DNA of 64,000 bases from Yersinia entomophaga (GCF_001656035.1 NZ_CP010029.1:3904074-3968073); one strand, 5' to 3'; shown: positions 20,063 to 31,573, counted from the stretch's first letter. Made by a program: numbers and translations. The notes: a model not told the origin generated them from the sequence alone.

Positions 20063-20139
20063 TACTAGCGACTTTCGATGGATCTTAAACTCCGCAAAAC
20101 ACCTCACCTTCCACCCACACACTTTGCTAAGGATGTCAC

Positions 20140-21027
20140 GTGTTAGTTATTTTGGGTTATATCGTGGTACTAGGTGCGGTACTCGGTGGCTACATGATGG
20201 TAGGGGGCCACCTTGGTGCGCTCTATCAGCCGTCGGAATTTTTAATTATCGCTGGTGCCGGTATTGGGGCATTTATTGTTGGTAACAACGGTAAAGCGAT
20301 AAAAGCCACATTGCGCGCAATGCCGAAGCTATTGCGCAGATCTAAATATAACAAAGTGCTATATATGGATTTAATGGCATTGTTGTATCGGTTATTAGCT
20401 AAATCGCGTCAGCAGGGGATGTTGTCACTCGAAAATGATATTGAAGATCCCCAGCAAAGTGAAATTTTCTCTAATTATCCCCGTATTCTCGCCGATAAAA
20501 TATTAGTCGAGTTTATTACCGACTATTTGCGTTTAATAGTCAGCGGAAATATGAATGCCTTCGAAATTGAAGCGCTGATGGAAGAAGAAATAGAGACCTT
20601 CGAACAGGAAAGCGAAGTCCCCGCCGGTAGCTTGGCCATGGCGGGCGATTCATTACCCGCTTTCGGTATTGTGGCCGCGGTGATGGGGGTTGTTCATGCC
20701 CTGGCTTCTGCGGATAGACCTGCGGCTGAACTGGGCGCGTTAATTGCTCATGCAATGGTTGGTACTTTCCTCGGTATTTTATTGGCTTACGGCTTTGTTT
20801 CTCCGCTGGCAACCCTATTGCGTCAGCAAAGTGCTGAAACGACCAAAATGATGCAGTGCATCAAGGTGACGCTGCTTTCCAGTCTGAACGGCTATGCGCC
20901 GCAAATCGCCGTAGAGTTTGGCCGCAAAACCCTTTACACCACCGAGCGCCCGTCATTTATCGAGCTAGAAGAACATGTGCGTAGAGTGAAAGCTCCTGCA
21001 CCTCAAGCGACAGAAGAGGACGCATGA
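20140..21027 (+). CDS. motA: Flagellar stator protein MotA
   Basis: The 295-residue integral membrane stator subunit is the same length as E. coli MotA. It has helices near residues 3-22, 32-50, 170-190 and 200-222, and a large cytoplasmic loop containing [21 protein letters not shown] that holds the charged residues that contact Fli[17 protein letters not shown] and [15 protein letters not shown] carry the two conserved prolines region. Together with MotB it forms the proton channel. The start is GTG at 20140 with AAGGAT 7 nt upstream, aligning exactly with MLILLGYLVVLG of E. coli. No sigma-28 promoter could be found in the 138-bp gap before it. It overlaps motB as ATGA. Confidence 0.96.
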   Translation: MLVILGYIVVLGAVLGGYMMVGGHLGALYQPSEFLIIAGAGIGAFIVGNNGKAIKATLRAMPKLLRRSKYNKVLYMDLMALLYRLLAKSRQQGMLSLENDIEDPQQSEIFSNYPRILADKILVEFITDYLRLIVSGNMNAFEIEALMEEEIETFEQESEVPAGSLAMAGDSLPAFGIVAAVMGVVHALASADRPAAELGALIAHAMVGTFLGILLAYGFVSPLATLLRQQSAETTKMMQCIKVTLLSSLNGYAPQIAVEFGRKTLYTTERPSFIELEEHVRRVKAPAPQATEEDA

Positions 21028-22232
21028 AGCATCAGAATCACCCCGTTATTCTGGTTAAGAGGCGTAAAGGCAAACATGGGGGAGGCCATCACGGCGGCTC
21101 ATGGAAGATTGCTTATGCTGACTTTATGACAGCGATGATGGCTTTCTTTTTGGTGATGTGGTTACTGTCGATTTCCAGCCCCCAAGAGCTGACGCAGATT
21201 GCAGAATATTTCCGTACGCCGTTGAAGGTGGCTTTAACCAGCGGTGATAAAAGCAGCTCCAGCACTAGCCCGATACCTGGCGGTGGTGACGATCCCACCC
21301 AACAACAGGGCGAAGTGAGGAAAGTAAGCAAATCGGCCGAAGCCCGGCAGGAAGAAAATCGGTTGAATAAACTGCGCGAGAAGCTGGACGAACTGATTGA
21401 GTCCGATCCTCGCCTGAAAGCGCTACGTCCACACCTACTGATTAACATGATGGATGAAGGGTTACGCATTCAAATTATTGATAGTCAAAATCGGCCTATG
21501 TTCCAGATGGGCAGCGCGCAGGTTGAGCCGTACATGCGCGATATTCTGCGGGCGATTGCGCCAATTTTGAATGATATTCCGAATAAAATCAGTCTGTCAG
21601 GCCATACCGATGATTTGCCTTATGCCAACGGTGAACGAGGTTACAGTAACTGGGAGCTCTCTGCCGATCGTGCTAATGCTTCACGACGCGAATTGCTGAC
21701 CGGCGGGTTGTCGGAAGGGAAGGTGCTGCGGGTGGTGGGCATGGCGTCTACAATGGGGTTAAAGGAGCAGAGAGCCACCGATCCAGTGAACCGACGCATC
21801 AGTATTTTGGTGTTGAACAAACAGACGCAGCAAAGCATTGAACACGAAAATCTGGATAACAAAGCGCTGGATATTGAGAAAGCTGAAGGTTTGAAACAGC
21901 TCGAATCCAGTGCACAACCTGTCGCAGGAACGGAGTCCACTGCAACGGTTGCACCGCAGGCCGCACCGGCCGTCGAGCCAGCTGTATCTGCGGTAACAAC
22001 ACAATCTGCGCCGGTTGCTGAGTCGCCGGTAGTGGGGAATTCAGTGGCAGCACCTGACGCACCGGTAGCGACACCGCCGGTCGGCGCGGATGTCACTCCG
22101 CCGCCGGCAGCAGAGCCACCACAACCGAATACGGAGACGGCTACCTCAGTCGCCACTGGGCCAACAACATCGTTGCCAGCTGCACCTGAATCTCAAGTAC
22201 CTGTCTCTCCGACAAGCCGCGACGCACAGTAG
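21024..22232 (+). CDS. motB: Flagellar stator protein MotB, with long Pro/Ala tail
   Basis: The 402-residue protein has one transmembrane helix ([19 protein letters not shown], about residues 31-49) containing the proton-binding aspartate in ADFMTAMM, then a plug region and an OmpA-like peptidoglycan-binding domain ([26 protein letters not shown]). E. coli MotB is 308 residues; the extra length is a C-terminal tail of about 110 residues rich in Pro, Ala, Val and Thr, which is probably unstructured and periplasmic. The start overlaps the motA stop. The tail is followed closely by cheA, whose upstream in-frame region (22090-22242) is only this tail read in another frame. Confidence 0.95.
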   Translation: MKHQNHPVILVKRRKGKHGGGHHGGSWKIAYADFMTAMMAFFLVMWLLSISSPQELTQIAEYFRTPLKVALTSGDKSSSSTSPIPGGGDDPTQQQGEVRKVSKSAEARQEENRLNKLREKLDELIESDPRLKALRPHLLINMMDEGLRIQIIDSQNRPMFQMGSAQVEPYMRDILRAIAPILNDIPNKISLSGHTDDLPYANGERGYSNWELSADRANASRRELLTGGLSEGKVLRVVGMASTMGLKEQRATDPVNRRISILVLNKQTQQSIEHENLDNKALDIEKAEGLKQLESSAQPVAGTESTATVAPQAAPAVEPAVSAVTTQSAPVAESPVVGNSVAAPDAPVATPPVGADVTPPPAAEPPQPNTETATSVATGPTTSLPAAPESQVPVSPTSRDAQ

Positions 22233-22242
22233 AGGTGACAAC

Positions 22243-24270
22243 GTGAGCATGGATATTACCGCGTTTTATCAAACATTCTTTGATGAAGCAGACGAACTGC
22301 TGGCAGACATGGAACAGCACCTGTTATTGCTGGACCCATTAGCGCCTGATAATGAACAGCTCAATGCGATTTTTCGTGCAGCGCATTCAATCAAGGGCGG
22401 GGCCGCAACCTTCGGCTTTACCGTGTTACAAGAAACAACCCATCTGCTGGAAAACTTGTTGGATGGTGCCAGACGCAATGAAATGCGCCTGAGCACTGAC
22501 ATCATCAACCTGTTTTTGGAAACAAAAGACATCATGCAAGAACAGTTGGACGCCTATAAAACCTCCCAAGAACCCAATCGGGATAGCTTTGAATATATCT
22601 GTCAGGCATTGCGCCAACTGGCACTTGAAGCATTAGAACCGACGGCTGCGGCTAACGCACCTGCGGCGGCTAACGAGGCTAAAACCACAGCGACCCCGGC
22701 TCTGGTTCAGGGAGGAATGCGTATTTGCCTGTCTGGCCTGAAGCCACAGGAAATCCCGCTGATGCTGGAAGAACTGGGCAATCTGGGGGAAGTGAAAGAC
22801 CCTCATCAGGGTGAAAACAGCCTGGAAGCGACGCTGATAACTTCAGTGAGTGAAGACGATATTTGTGCCGTGCTGTGCTTCGTTTTGGAACCGGAACAAA
22901 TCAGTTTTGTAGAAGCACCGGCAGTAGCGGACGTTGTTATACCAGCGACAAATGCACCTGCGGCAAGTGCGCCAGCAGTGGAAGCGGCGCCTGTTACAGC
23001 CGCTGCACCGGTAGCGGAAGCGGTGAAACCGGCTCCGGCTACCGGCGCTGAGCCAGCGAAACCGCGGCCAAAAGCCAGCGAATCAACCAGTATTCGCGTA
23101 GCGGTTGAGAAGGTTGACCAATTGATCAATCTGGTGGGTGAATTAGTGATCACCCAATCCATGTTGGCCCAGCGTTCCAGCACTCTGGATCCGGTAGCTC
23201 ATGGCGATCTGCTTAACAGCATGGGGCAGTTGGAGCGTAACGCTCGGGATCTGCAAGAGTCGGTAATGTCGATTCGTATGATGCCGATGGAATATGTATT
23301 CAGCCGCTTCCCGCGTTTAGTTCGCGATCTGGCCAGCAAGCTGAATAAGCAAGTAGAACTGACGTTATTGGGCAGTTCTACCGAGCTGGACAAGAGCCTG
23401 ATCGAACGCATTATCGATCCGTTAACGCATTTGGTGCGTAACAGTCTGGATCACGGCGTTGAAAATCCTGAAACCCGTATTGCAGCAGGTAAATCCCCGG
23501 TCGGCAATCTGACGCTGTCGGCGGAGCATCAGGGCGGCAATATCTGTATTGAGGTGATCGATGACGGCGCCGGTCTGAATCGTCAAAAAATTCTGGCTAA
23601 AGCGATGTCTCAAGGCATGGCGGTGAATGAACACATGAGCGATGAAGACGTCGGCATGTTGATTTTTGCACCGGGCTTTTCCACCGCTGAGCAGGTAACG
23701 GATGTTTCCGGCCGCGGCGTGGGCATGGACGTAGTGAAACGAAATATTCAGGAAATGGGCGGCCATGTGCAAGTCAGTTTCCAGGCAGGGAAGGGCACGT
23801 CTATTCGCATCCTGCTGCCGCTAACGCTGGCGATTCTGGACGGTATGTCGGTCAAAGTGAATGATGAAGTGTTCATTCTGCCATTGAATGCGGTTATGGA
23901 ATCTCTGCAACCTCAGGCGGAGGATTTACATCCGTTGGCTGGCGGCGAGCGCGTATTACAGGTACGCGGTGAGTATCTTCCTTTGGTTGAGCTATACCGG
24001 GTGTTTGACGTTCCTAATGCTAAAACCGAAGCCACTCAGGGCATTGTGGTGATTCTGCAAAGTGCAGGCCGTCGTTATGCGCTGTTGGTCGATCAGTTGA
24101 TTGGTCAGCATCAGGTGGTAGTGAAAAACCTGGAAAGTAACTATCGCAAAGTGCCGGGTATTTCTGCCGCAACCATTCTGGGGGACGGCAGCGTTGCTCT
24201 GATCGTGGATGTTTCTGCTCTACAGGCGTTAAACCGGGAAAAGCGTGTATCCGTTGAGGATGCCGCGTAG
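22243..24270 (+). CDS. cheA: Chemotaxis histidine kinase CheA
   Basis: The 675-residue kinase has the P1 phosphotransfer domain with His48 in AAHSIKGGAATFGF, a P2 CheY/CheB-binding domain, Ala/Pro-rich linkers (about residues 140-160 and 225-275), P3 dimerisation, the P4 ATPase (LVRNSLDHGVE, DDGAGLN, GRGVGMDVV) and the P5 CheW-like domain. It phosphorylates itself in receptor arrays and passes phosphate to CheY and CheB. The GTG at 22243 (MSMDITAFYQTFF) is the same start codon and context as E. coli, with AGAGGTG 5 nt upstream. The internal Met in DIMQEQLDAYK corresponds to the start of the short CheA form in E. coli. Confidence 0.96.
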   Translation: MSMDITAFYQTFFDEADELLADMEQHLLLLDPLAPDNEQLNAIFRAAHSIKGGAATFGFTVLQETTHLLENLLDGARRNEMRLSTDIINLFLETKDIMQEQLDAYKTSQEPNRDSFEYICQALRQLALEALEPTAAANAPAAANEAKTTATPALVQGGMRICLSGLKPQEIPLMLEELGNLGEVKDPHQGENSLEATLITSVSEDDICAVLCFVLEPEQISFVEAPAVADVVIPATNAPAASAPAVEAAPVTAAAPVAEAVKPAPATGAEPAKPRPKASESTSIRVAVEKVDQLINLVGELVITQSMLAQRSSTLDPVAHGDLLNSMGQLERNARDLQESVMSIRMMPMEYVFSRFPRLVRDLASKLNKQVELTLLGSSTELDKSLIERIIDPLTHLVRNSLDHGVENPETRIAAGKSPVGNLTLSAEHQGGNICIEVIDDGAGLNRQKILAKAMSQGMAVNEHMSDEDVGMLIFAPGFSTAEQVTDVSGRGVGMDVVKRNIQEMGGHVQVSFQAGKGTSIRILLPLTLAILDGMSVKVNDEVFILPLNAVMESLQPQAEDLHPLAGGERVLQVRGEYLPLVELYRVFDVPNAKTEATQGIVVILQSAGRRYALLVDQLIGQHQVVVKNLESNYRKVPGISAATILGDGSVALIVDVSALQALNREKRVSVEDAA

Positions 24271-24436
24271 CCAGTCCGAATATGGACACAGGATGCCGAC
24301 TAAGGTTGGCAGTCCTGAATATAAGCATAACAATCTATTCACGCCGTGCGGTTAGTTGAGTTTAATCGCGCTGGCCGGGCTAAACGGCTTCGTGGAATAG
24401 ATTATAAATTCAACCTATTGATTGAAGGGTAGAAAC

Positions 24437-24934
24437 ATGGCAGGACTAGCAACCGTCACTAAATTGGCTGGCGAAACGGTAGGACAAGAATTCCTGATTT
24501 TTACGCTGGGTGATGAAGAGTACGGCATTGATATTCTGAAAGTGCAGGAAATTCGCGGTTACGATCAGGTCACGCGCATTGCAAACACCCCGGCGTTTAT
24601 TAAAGGCGTCACCAACCTGCGCGGCGTCATTGTGCCGATTATCGATCTGCGCGTGAAGTTCGCGCAGAACAACGTGTCTTACAACGAAAATACCGTGGTG
24701 ATCGTCTTGAATTTCGATCAGCGCGTGGTGGGTATCGTGGTTGACGGCGTGTCCGACGTGCTGTCATTAACTAACGAGCAAATCCGCCCGGCACCTGAGT
24801 TTGCCGTGACTCTGGCAACTGAATACCTGACGGGCCTTGGCTCTCTCGGGGAAAGAATGCTGATTTTGGTGGATATCGAAAAGTTGTTGAGTAGCGAAGA
24901 AATGTCGTTAATCGACAGCGTTGCGAAAGGTTAA
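24437..24934 (+). CDS. cheW: Chemotaxis adaptor CheW
   Basis: The 165-residue single SH3-like-fold adaptor links CheA to receptors. It is nearly the same as E. coli Che[21 protein letters not shown], then [16 protein letters not shown] and [11 protein letters not shown]. The ATG at 24437 is preceded by AAGGG; a TTG at 24422 would add five residues and is less likely. It follows cheA after 166 bp and ends the motAB-cheAW unit, with a strong terminator 10 bp after the stop. Confidence 0.96.
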   Translation: MAGLATVTKLAGETVGQEFLIFTLGDEEYGIDILKVQEIRGYDQVTRIANTPAFIKGVTNLRGVIVPIIDLRVKFAQNNVSYNENTVVIVLNFDQRVVGIVVDGVSDVLSLTNEQIRPAPEFAVTLATEYLTGLGSLGERMLILVDIEKLLSSEEMSLIDSVAKG

Positions 24935-24943
24935 GTAGATACC

Positions 24944-24967
24944 AGCGGGGGAAACCCCGCTTTTTTA
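24944..24967 (+). terminator. Rho-independent terminator after cheW
   Basis: AGCGGGG, loop GAAA, CCCCGCT and a run of six T residues. Confidence 0.93.
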
Positions 24968-25037
24968 CAGGTGAATACCGTGTCTGCCGCTCAATAGCTC
25001 CCTTCAGGTGCCGCAAAATAATAGTTGTGCCCTCAGG

Positions 25038-25064
25038 TAAAGTTCCCCCTGCCGCTGCCGATAA
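25038..25064 (+). promoter_or_regulatory. Sigma-28 promoter of the chemoreceptor-cheRBYZ unit
   Basis: TAAAGTTC, 11 nt, GCCGATAA is within one base of the FliA consensus with exact spacing. It lies 50 bp before the chemoreceptor start. Confidence 0.93.
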
Positions 25065-25073
25065 CACATGTAA

Positions 25074-25100
25074 TTGACGTACTTTTGATTTGACGTACTT
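25074..25100 (+). repeat. 11-bp direct repeat in the chemoreceptor leader
   Basis: TTGACGTACTT occurs twice, 16 bp apart, between the sigma-28 -10 and the ribosome-binding site. The start of transcription should fall just before or in the first copy. Role unknown. Confidence 0.7.
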
Positions 25101-25113
25101 ATGAAGGGATAAC

Positions 25114-26787
25114 ATGTTCAAGCGTATGAAAGTAGTCACCAGTTTATTGCTGGTGTTGGTGTTATTTGGTGCCTTACAGCTTATTTCTGGCGGGCTTTTC
25201 TTTAATGCCCTCAAAAACGATAAAGAAAACTTTGCCGTTTTGCAGGTTATTCGTCAGCAACAATCTTCACTGAGCGATAGCTGGGTCAATCTGGTTCAAA
25301 CCCGAAATACCCTGAACCGCGCGGGGATTCGCTATATGGCGGATGCGAACGGTACCGGTAGCGGTACGCCGTTGCCTGAGTTGTTGACCTTGGCGAAAGA
25401 CACGCTGGTTAAAGCGCAAAAAAGTTACGCTGATTTCGAACAGATTCCAGTGGATAGCCGACAGAGCGCTGAAAGTACCCAACGCATGAAACAGACTTAC
25501 GATGCATACGTAGGCGCGTTGGCCGAACTGATCCAGTTAATGGAAGCCGGCAAAATCAAAGAGTTCTTCGATCAGCCGACCACCAGTTTCCAGGACGCCT
25601 TTGAAAAAGATTACACCGCTTACCGTATGCTAAACGACAACCTGTATGCCTCAGCGGTAGAAGACAGTAATAAGTCATTCACCGTTGCTATGGGTATCCT
25701 GATTGCGATTCTGATCGCGGTAGTAGCAGTGATGCTGATCGTTTGGTTCGGTATCCAACACATTCTGATTAATCCGTTAAATCGTTTGATTGAACACATC
25801 AAACACATCGCTGGCGGTGATCTGACTCAGCCGATCGAAGTGCTGGGTCGTAACGAAATGGGCGCGTTGGCAGCCAGTTTGAAAAACATGCAGTCAGAGC
25901 TGATCAACACCGTGAGCGGCGTGCGTATGGGTGCCGATGCTATTTATAGTGGCGCATCTGAAATCGCTGCGGGTAACAACGATTTGTCTGCTCGTACTGA
26001 ACAGCAGGCCGCTTCTCTGGAAGAAACCGCCGCCAGCATGGAACAGCTGACCGCAACAGTGAAACAGAATGCCGAAAACGCTCGTCAGGCAAGCCAATTG
26101 GCTCTGAGCGCCTCTGAAACCGCGCAAAAAGGCGGCAAAGTGGTGGCTAACGTGGTGCAAACCATGCATGACATTGCCGGTAGTTCACAGAAGATCGCCG
26201 ATATTACCAGCGTAATTGATGGTATTGCTTTCCAGACCAACATTCTGGCGTTGAACGCCGCGGTAGAAGCCGCGCGCGCCGGTGAGCAAGGTCGAGGCTT
26301 CGCGGTGGTAGCGGGTGAAGTTCGTAACCTGGCGCAGCGTAGTGCACAGGCGGCAAAAGAAATTAAAGGTCTGATCGAAGACTCGGTTAACCGGGTAGAC
26401 ATGGGCTCCGTGCTGGTAGAAAGCGCCGGGGAAACCATGGGTGACATTGTGAATGCAGTGACCCGCGTCACTGACATCATGGGCGAAATCGCTTCCGCCT
26501 CTGATGAACAAAGTCGCGGTATTGATCAGGTTGGTCAGGCGGTGACAGAAATGGACCGCGTAACGCAACAAAACGCCTCGTTGGTTGAAGAATCTGCTTC
26601 CGCCGCTGCGGCTTTGGAAGAGCAGGCCAGCCTGCTGACCCAATCGATGTCTGTTTTCATCCTGCGGGTGGATAACGGTAATAGTAATAAAGATGTGAGA
26701 AGAACCAAGCAGCCGGTAGTGGAACAGACCGGTACTGCTAAAAAAACACTGGGAAGTGACCTGCAAGAGAATTGGGAAACTTTCTAG
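25114..26787 (+). CDS. Methyl-accepting chemotaxis protein, Tsr/Tar type
   Basis: The 557-residue chemoreceptor has membrane helices near residues 10-30 and 190-212, with HAMP after the second. Its periplasmic sensor keeps the amino-acid pocket: [14 protein letters not shown] gives R-x4-R-x3-R like Tar/Tsr, and [11 protein letters not shown] matches the Thr-containing opposite side, closest to Tsr. The signalling tip is standard ([20 protein letters not shown]) and the protein ends in NWETF, so it can dock CheR and CheB. It should sense serine or a similar amino acid. AAGGGAT precedes the ATG. It is first in the unit driven by the sigma-28 promoter at 25038-25064. Confidence 0.95.
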   Translation: MFKRMKVVTSLLLVLVLFGALQLISGGLFFNALKNDKENFAVLQVIRQQQSSLSDSWVNLVQTRNTLNRAGIRYMADANGTGSGTPLPELLTLAKDTLVKAQKSYADFEQIPVDSRQSAESTQRMKQTYDAYVGALAELIQLMEAGKIKEFFDQPTTSFQDAFEKDYTAYRMLNDNLYASAVEDSNKSFTVAMGILIAILIAVVAVMLIVWFGIQHILINPLNRLIEHIKHIAGGDLTQPIEVLGRNEMGALAASLKNMQSELINTVSGVRMGADAIYSGASEIAAGNNDLSARTEQQAASLEETAASMEQLTATVKQNAENARQASQLALSASETAQKGGKVVANVVQTMHDIAGSSQKIADITSVIDGIAFQTNILALNAAVEAARAGEQGRGFAVVAGEVRNLAQRSAQAAKEIKGLIEDSVNRVDMGSVLVESAGETMGDIVNAVTRVTDIMGEIASASDEQSRGIDQVGQAVTEMDRVTQQNASLVEESASAAAALEEQASLLTQSMSVFILRVDNGNSNKDVRRTKQPVVEQTGTAKKTLGSDLQENWETF

Positions 26788-26807
26788 ACCCTACAAAATA
26801 TAATATT

Positions 26808-26831
26808 AAAAGCCGGCCTTAGAGCCGGCTG
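26808..26831. terminator. Hairpin between the two chemoreceptor genes
   Basis: AGCCGGC, 6-nt loop, GCCGGCT. On the plus strand it sits just upstream of the next ribosome site and has no U-run, so read-through is expected. On the minus strand it is followed by TTTTAATATT, the form of a terminator for antisense transcripts. Confidence 0.6.
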
Positions 26832-26844
26832 AGAAGAGGTTACG

Positions 26845-28467
26845 ATGTTTGGCCGAATCCGGATTTCTACCAGCTTTTTCCTGTTACTGATGATGATTTG
26901 CTCTATACAGTTGATATCAAGTGGTCTGTCGTTTACTGCTTTTCGTGCAGACAACCAAAATCTCAACCGAGTGGATCTGAGTAGCCAGCAACGGGATGCA
27001 TTAAGCCTGAGTTGGGTATCCTTGCTTCAGGCTCGTAATACCTTAAACCGCGCGGCTACCCGGGCGGCTCTCAACGTACCACAGGAAAAGGTCAACGAAT
27101 TAATGGGCAATGCCCGCAGTTCGTTACAGAAAGCAGATCTCTACTTTAACCAATTCCTGGCTGTACCCCGTGTTGATGCCAGCGCCGTTGAATTAACCGA
27201 CGCGACACAAGCCAGCTATCAGAATTTACGCGCGGCGCTGCGGGAATTGATCGTGTTCCTCGAAGCCGGCAAGTTACAAGAGTTTATGGATCAACCGACC
27301 CAGAAAACTCAGGATCTGTTTGAAGCTGATTTTGTGCAATACCTACAGCATACCTCTGAAATTATTGCCGAATCTGGCCATGAAAATGGGCAGGCTTATT
27401 TGCTTTCCAAATGGATTTTTGCTGGTGCAATTGTGCTGGTGATTTCTATGGCGATTTCTTGCCTGATCTGGCTGCGTACCATGTTTGTGACGCCGCTGGC
27501 GATTATGCGTGAGCATTTTGACCGGATTGCTCAAGGCGATTTAGCGGGCAATATTTCGGTTACCGGGCGTAATGAAATCAGTCAATTATTCGGCAGTTTG
27601 CGCATTATGCAGCAGTCGCTGATTAGCACTGTGAGTAAAGTCCGAGACGGCACCGAATCAATGTTGACCGGTATTCAGGAGATTTCCGCAGGTAATAACG
27701 ATCTTTCCGCCCGTACGGAACAGCAGGCGGCTTCGCTGGAAGAAACCGCGGCCAGCATGGAGCAATTAACCGCAACGGTAAAACAGAATGCGGATAACGC
27801 CCGTCAGGCAACGCTATTAGCCAAGGATGCTTCGGCAACCGCCGCTAAAGGTGGCGCTCTGGCCAGCGACGTGGTTAGCACTATGCACGAAATCGCTGCG
27901 AGTTCTCATAAAATCGGTGCAATTACCAGCGTAATCGACGGCATTGCTTTCCAGACCAATATTCTGGCGCTGAACGCTGCGGTAGAAGCGGCTCGTGCCG
28001 GTGAACAAGGTCGCGGGTTTGCCGTTGTCGCCGGTGAAGTGCGGAATCTGGCTCAGCGCAGTGCGCAGGCCGCAAAAGAAATTAAAGGACTGATCGACGA
28101 ATCCGTTGGTCGCGTGCGTCAGGGCTCTACTTTGGTAGAAAACTCAGGCACCACCATGGAAGAAATTGTCCGCTCTGTAACAAGAGTTACCGACATTATG
28201 GGGGAAATTGCCTCGGCTTCGGATGAGCAAAGCCGCGGGATCGAGCAGGTTTCGCTGGCGGTCACCCAAATGGATCAGGTAACACAGCAAAACGCCGCAT
28301 TAGTGGAAGAGGCAGCTTCTGCAGCCAACGCATTGGAAGAGCAAGCAGGTTATCTCTCCCATGCGGTGTCAGTCTTCCGTTTGGCGCAAGATGGCTACGA
28401 TGGGGATTGGCAGGAGGCTACAGGTGCAGATAAGCAACCTGTTGTTAAGGAAATCTCAGATTGTTAA
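26845..28467 (+). CDS. Methyl-accepting chemotaxis protein lacking the NWETF tail
   Basis: The 540-residue receptor has the same layout as its neighbour: helices near residues 8-28 and 188-210, HAMP, and a standard signalling tip. The sensor keeps [14 protein letters not shown] (R-x4-R-x3-R) and EFMDQPTQ, so an amino-acid ligand is likely. It ends in KEISDC and has no NWETF pentapeptide, making it a low-abundance-type receptor like E. coli Tap or Trg that depends on other receptors for methylation. It occupies the place of tap between a full receptor gene and cheR. It is 57 bp behind the previous stop, with a hairpin in the gap. Confidence 0.94.
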   Translation: MFGRIRISTSFFLLLMMICSIQLISSGLSFTAFRADNQNLNRVDLSSQQRDALSLSWVSLLQARNTLNRAATRAALNVPQEKVNELMGNARSSLQKADLYFNQFLAVPRVDASAVELTDATQASYQNLRAALRELIVFLEAGKLQEFMDQPTQKTQDLFEADFVQYLQHTSEIIAESGHENGQAYLLSKWIFAGAIVLVISMAISCLIWLRTMFVTPLAIMREHFDRIAQGDLAGNISVTGRNEISQLFGSLRIMQQSLISTVSKVRDGTESMLTGIQEISAGNNDLSARTEQQAASLEETAASMEQLTATVKQNADNARQATLLAKDASATAAKGGALASDVVSTMHEIAASSHKIGAITSVIDGIAFQTNILALNAAVEAARAGEQGRGFAVVAGEVRNLAQRSAQAAKEIKGLIDESVGRVRQGSTLVENSGTTMEEIVRSVTRVTDIMGEIASASDEQSRGIEQVSLAVTQMDQVTQQNAALVEEAASAANALEEQAGYLSHAVSVFRLAQDGYDGDWQEATGADKQPVVKEISDC

Positions 28468-28503
28468 ACGGCGTAGCATGTCATTTTTTAAGGGTGAGGC
28501 CGG

Positions 28504-29376
28504 ATGAAACCATCTCCTAAGTCAACCCCCCCAGATTCTGGGTCGATATTAAACCAGATGGTACAACGGTTACCGCTGTCGGATGTGCATTTCCGACGTA
28601 TCTGCCAGCTGATTTATCAGCGGGCAGGTATCGTACTGGCCGATCATAAGCGGGAAATGGTTTACAACCGCCTGGTGAGACGCCTGCGGTTGCTGAATAT
28701 TAATGATTTTGGTCAATACCTGGCGTTGCTGGAAACCGATCCGAATAGCGCAGAATGGCAAGCGTTTGTTAATGCTTTAACCACTAACCTGACGGCTTTT
28801 TTCCGCGAAGCCCATCATTTTCCGATTTTGGCTGAACATGCTCGCCAGCGACCAGGGAATTATTCGGTCTGGAGTACCGCGGCCTCGACGGGAGAAGAAC
28901 CTTATTCTATCGCGATGACGTTGAGCGATACCTTAGGGCATCGTGCCGGTAGCTGTCAGGTTTTGGCCAGTGATATTGATACTCAGGTATTGGAAAAGGC
29001 CACCAGTGGCGTTTATCGACAGGATGAATTGCGCTCGCTTTCTGCTCAACAGATGCAGCGCTATTTTTTACGCGGAACCGGCCCTCATCAAGGCTTGGTT
29101 CGGGTACGACCGGAACTGTCTAATATGCTGACTTTTCAGCAGCTTAATCTGTTAGCGCCAGAATGGGCGCTGCCGGGACAGTTCGACGCGATATTCTGTC
29201 GTAATGTTATGATTTATTTTGATAAAGAGACGCAGGAACGCATCTTGCGCCGCTTTGTTCCTTTGCTAAAACCCGGCGGCCTGATGTTTGCTGGCCACTC
29301 GGAGAATTTCAGTCAAATCAGTCGGGAATTCTATTTGCGCGGGCAGACCGTTTATGGACTGACCAAGGAGAGGTGA
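28504..29376 (+). CDS. cheR: Chemoreceptor methyltransferase CheR
   Basis: The 290-residue SAM-dependent methyltransferase adds methyl groups to receptor glutamates. An N-terminal helical domain (about residues 15-85) precedes the Rossmann domain with [16 protein letters not shown] (SAM loop; E. coli has [11 protein letters not shown]), [12 protein letters not shown] and [14 protein letters not shown]. The beta-subdomain between them binds NWETF tails. GTGAGG precedes the ATG. The stop overlaps the cheB start (TGATG), so the two opposing enzymes are coupled in translation. Confidence 0.96.
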   Translation: MKPSPKSTPPDSGSILNQMVQRLPLSDVHFRRICQLIYQRAGIVLADHKREMVYNRLVRRLRLLNINDFGQYLALLETDPNSAEWQAFVNALTTNLTAFFREAHHFPILAEHARQRPGNYSVWSTAASTGEEPYSIAMTLSDTLGHRAGSCQVLASDIDTQVLEKATSGVYRQDELRSLSAQQMQRYFLRGTGPHQGLVRVRPELSNMLTFQQLNLLAPEWALPGQFDAIFCRNVMIYFDKETQERILRRFVPLLKPGGLMFAGHSENFSQISREFYLRGQTVYGLTKER

Positions 29377-30425
29377 TGAGTAAAATCAGAGTATTGTGCG
29401 TTGATGATTCAGCATTAATGCGCCAGTTAATGACCGAGATTATTAATAGTCACCCGGATATGGAAATGGTCGCTACGGCGCCAGATCCGCTGGTTGCCCG
29501 TGATTTGATCAAGAAATTTAATCCGCAAGTACTGACACTTGACGTTGAAATGCCGCGCATGGATGGCCTGGATTTTCTTGAAAAACTGATGCGACTGCGA
29601 CCTATGCCGGTAGTGATGGTTTCGTCATTAACTGGTAAGAATTCCGAAATTACTATGCGAGCGCTGGAGCTTGGGGCGATTGATTTCGTCACTAAACCTC
29701 AATTGGGTATCCGCGAAGGCATGCTGGCTTATAGCGAGCTGATTGCAGAAAAAATCCGCACCGCGGCGAAAGCCCGTTTGCCACGACGCATTACGGATAA
29801 TGCGCCGGTCATGCTGAGTCATGCTCCGCTGCTGAGTAGTGAAAAACTGATTGCCATTGGCGCATCCACCGGAGGAACCGAGGCGATTCGTACCGTATTG
29901 CAGCCTTTGCCGCCGACCAGTCCGGCGTTGCTGATTACTCAGCATATGCCACCGGGATTTACCCGTTCTTTTGCCGAACGTTTGAACAAGCTTTGTCAAA
30001 TTACGGTAAAGGAAGCGGAGGACGGCGAACGTGTGTTACCGGGACATGCTTACATCGCACCGGGGGATCGCCATCTGGAACTGACCCGCAGCGGCGCGAA
30101 CTATCAGGTACGTATTCACGATGGCCCGGCGGTGAATCGCCATCGCCCGTCGGTTGACGTACTGTTTCGTTCCGTTGCCCAGTGCGCGGGGCGTAACGCC
30201 GTCGGCGTGATTTTAACCGGTATGGGCAATGACGGTGCCGCCGGTTTGCTGGAAATGCATCGGGCTGGCGCATATACCATTGCCCAGAACGAAGCCAGTT
30301 GCGTGGTGTTTGGTATGCCACGTGAAGCCATCGGCATGGGTGGCGTCAATGAAGTACTGGATCTGAACCAGGTAAGCCAGCGTATGTTGGCGCAGATAAG
30401 CAGTGGTCAAGCCTTACGTATCTAG
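29376..30425 (+). CDS. cheB: Chemoreceptor methylesterase/deamidase CheB
   Basis: The 349-residue protein is identical in length to E. coli CheB. The receiver domain carries the phosphorylated Asp56 ([16 protein letters not shown]). The C-terminal esterase has its serine in [12 protein letters not shown] (about residue 165), histidine in TQHMPPGF and aspartate in LTGMGNDGA. Phosphorylation by CheA activates demethylation. The ATG at 29376 overlaps the cheR stop, with AAGGAGAGG just upstream; the apparent GTG one codon earlier is not needed. Confidence 0.96.
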   Translation: MSKIRVLCVDDSALMRQLMTEIINSHPDMEMVATAPDPLVARDLIKKFNPQVLTLDVEMPRMDGLDFLEKLMRLRPMPVVMVSSLTGKNSEITMRALELGAIDFVTKPQLGIREGMLAYSELIAEKIRTAAKARLPRRITDNAPVMLSHAPLLSSEKLIAIGASTGGTEAIRTVLQPLPPTSPALLITQHMPPGFTRSFAERLNKLCQITVKEAEDGERVLPGHAYIAPGDRHLELTRSGANYQVRIHDGPAVNRHRPSVDVLFRSVAQCAGRNAVGVILTGMGNDGAAGLLEMHRAGAYTIAQNEASCVVFGMPREAIGMGGVNEVLDLNQVSQRMLAQISSGQALRI

Positions 30426-30479
30426 GGATCGGCTTCAGATTTTAATATTCCGGTGTAAATCGGCTTTTGTTTTCAATAG

Positions 30480-30902
<423 letters not shown>

Positions 30903-30911
30903 GGAGTCGAG

Positions 30912-31553
30912 ATGAATAACCATCCAATGCCCGCAACTGATGCGGCATCAGCCAGTGATATAATCAGCCGGATTGGTAATCTGACACGTATGCTACGTGA
31001 CAGCCTGCGTGAGCTGGGGCTTGATCAGGCGATAGCTCAGGCGGCGGAAGCGATTCCAGATGCACGCGATCGTCTCGACTACGTGGTTCACATGACGGCA
31101 CAGGCGGCGGAACGTGCGCTGAACTGTGTTGAGGCGGCTCAACCACGCCAAAACGAGCTGGAGTCATCGGCTAAAGCGCTTAAAGTTCGCTGGGATGAAT
31201 GGTTTGCCAATCCGATCGAATTGTCTGATGCACGTTCACTGGTCACTGATACTCGCGAATATCTGGATTTGGTACCAGAACACACTTCTTTCACCAACGC
31301 GCAGCTGTTGGAGATTATGATGGCGCAGGATTTCCAGGATCTTACCGGTCAGGTGATCAAGCGCATGATGGATGTGGTGCAGGAAATTGAGAAACAGTTA
31401 TTAATGGTGCTGATGGAAAATATTCCGGAACAAACGGCAAAACCTCAGCCAGTCAATAGTTTACTTAATGGCCCTCAGCTGGATAAAAACGGTGCAGGGG
31501 TAATTGCAAACCAGGATCAGGTTGATGATTTACTGGATAGCCTAGGTTTCTAA
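30912..31553 (+). CDS. cheZ: CheY-P phosphatase CheZ
   Basis: The 213-residue dimeric helical protein has the catalytic glutamine in [17 protein letters not shown] (about residue 147 in E. coli numbering) and the CheY-binding tail DDLLDSLGF at the C-terminus. It ends signalling by removing phosphate from CheY. TAAGGAG precedes the ATG. It closes the chemotaxis unit; a hairpin follows. Confidence 0.96.
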   Translation: MNNHPMPATDAASASDIISRIGNLTRMLRDSLRELGLDQAIAQAAEAIPDARDRLDYVVHMTAQAAERALNCVEAAQPRQNELESSAKALKVRWDEWFANPIELSDARSLVTDTREYLDLVPEHTSFTNAQLLEIMMAQDFQDLTGQVIKRMMDVVQEIEKQLLMVLMENIPEQTAKPQPVNSLLNGPQLDKNGAGVIANQDQVDDLLDSLGF

Positions 31554-31573
31554 GCTGACGGTGAACGTTTAAA

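Noticed and set aside
22090..22242. N-terminal extension of the cheA frame
   Set aside because: It is the motB tail in another frame; the GTG at 22243 matches the E. coli start with a good ribosome site.
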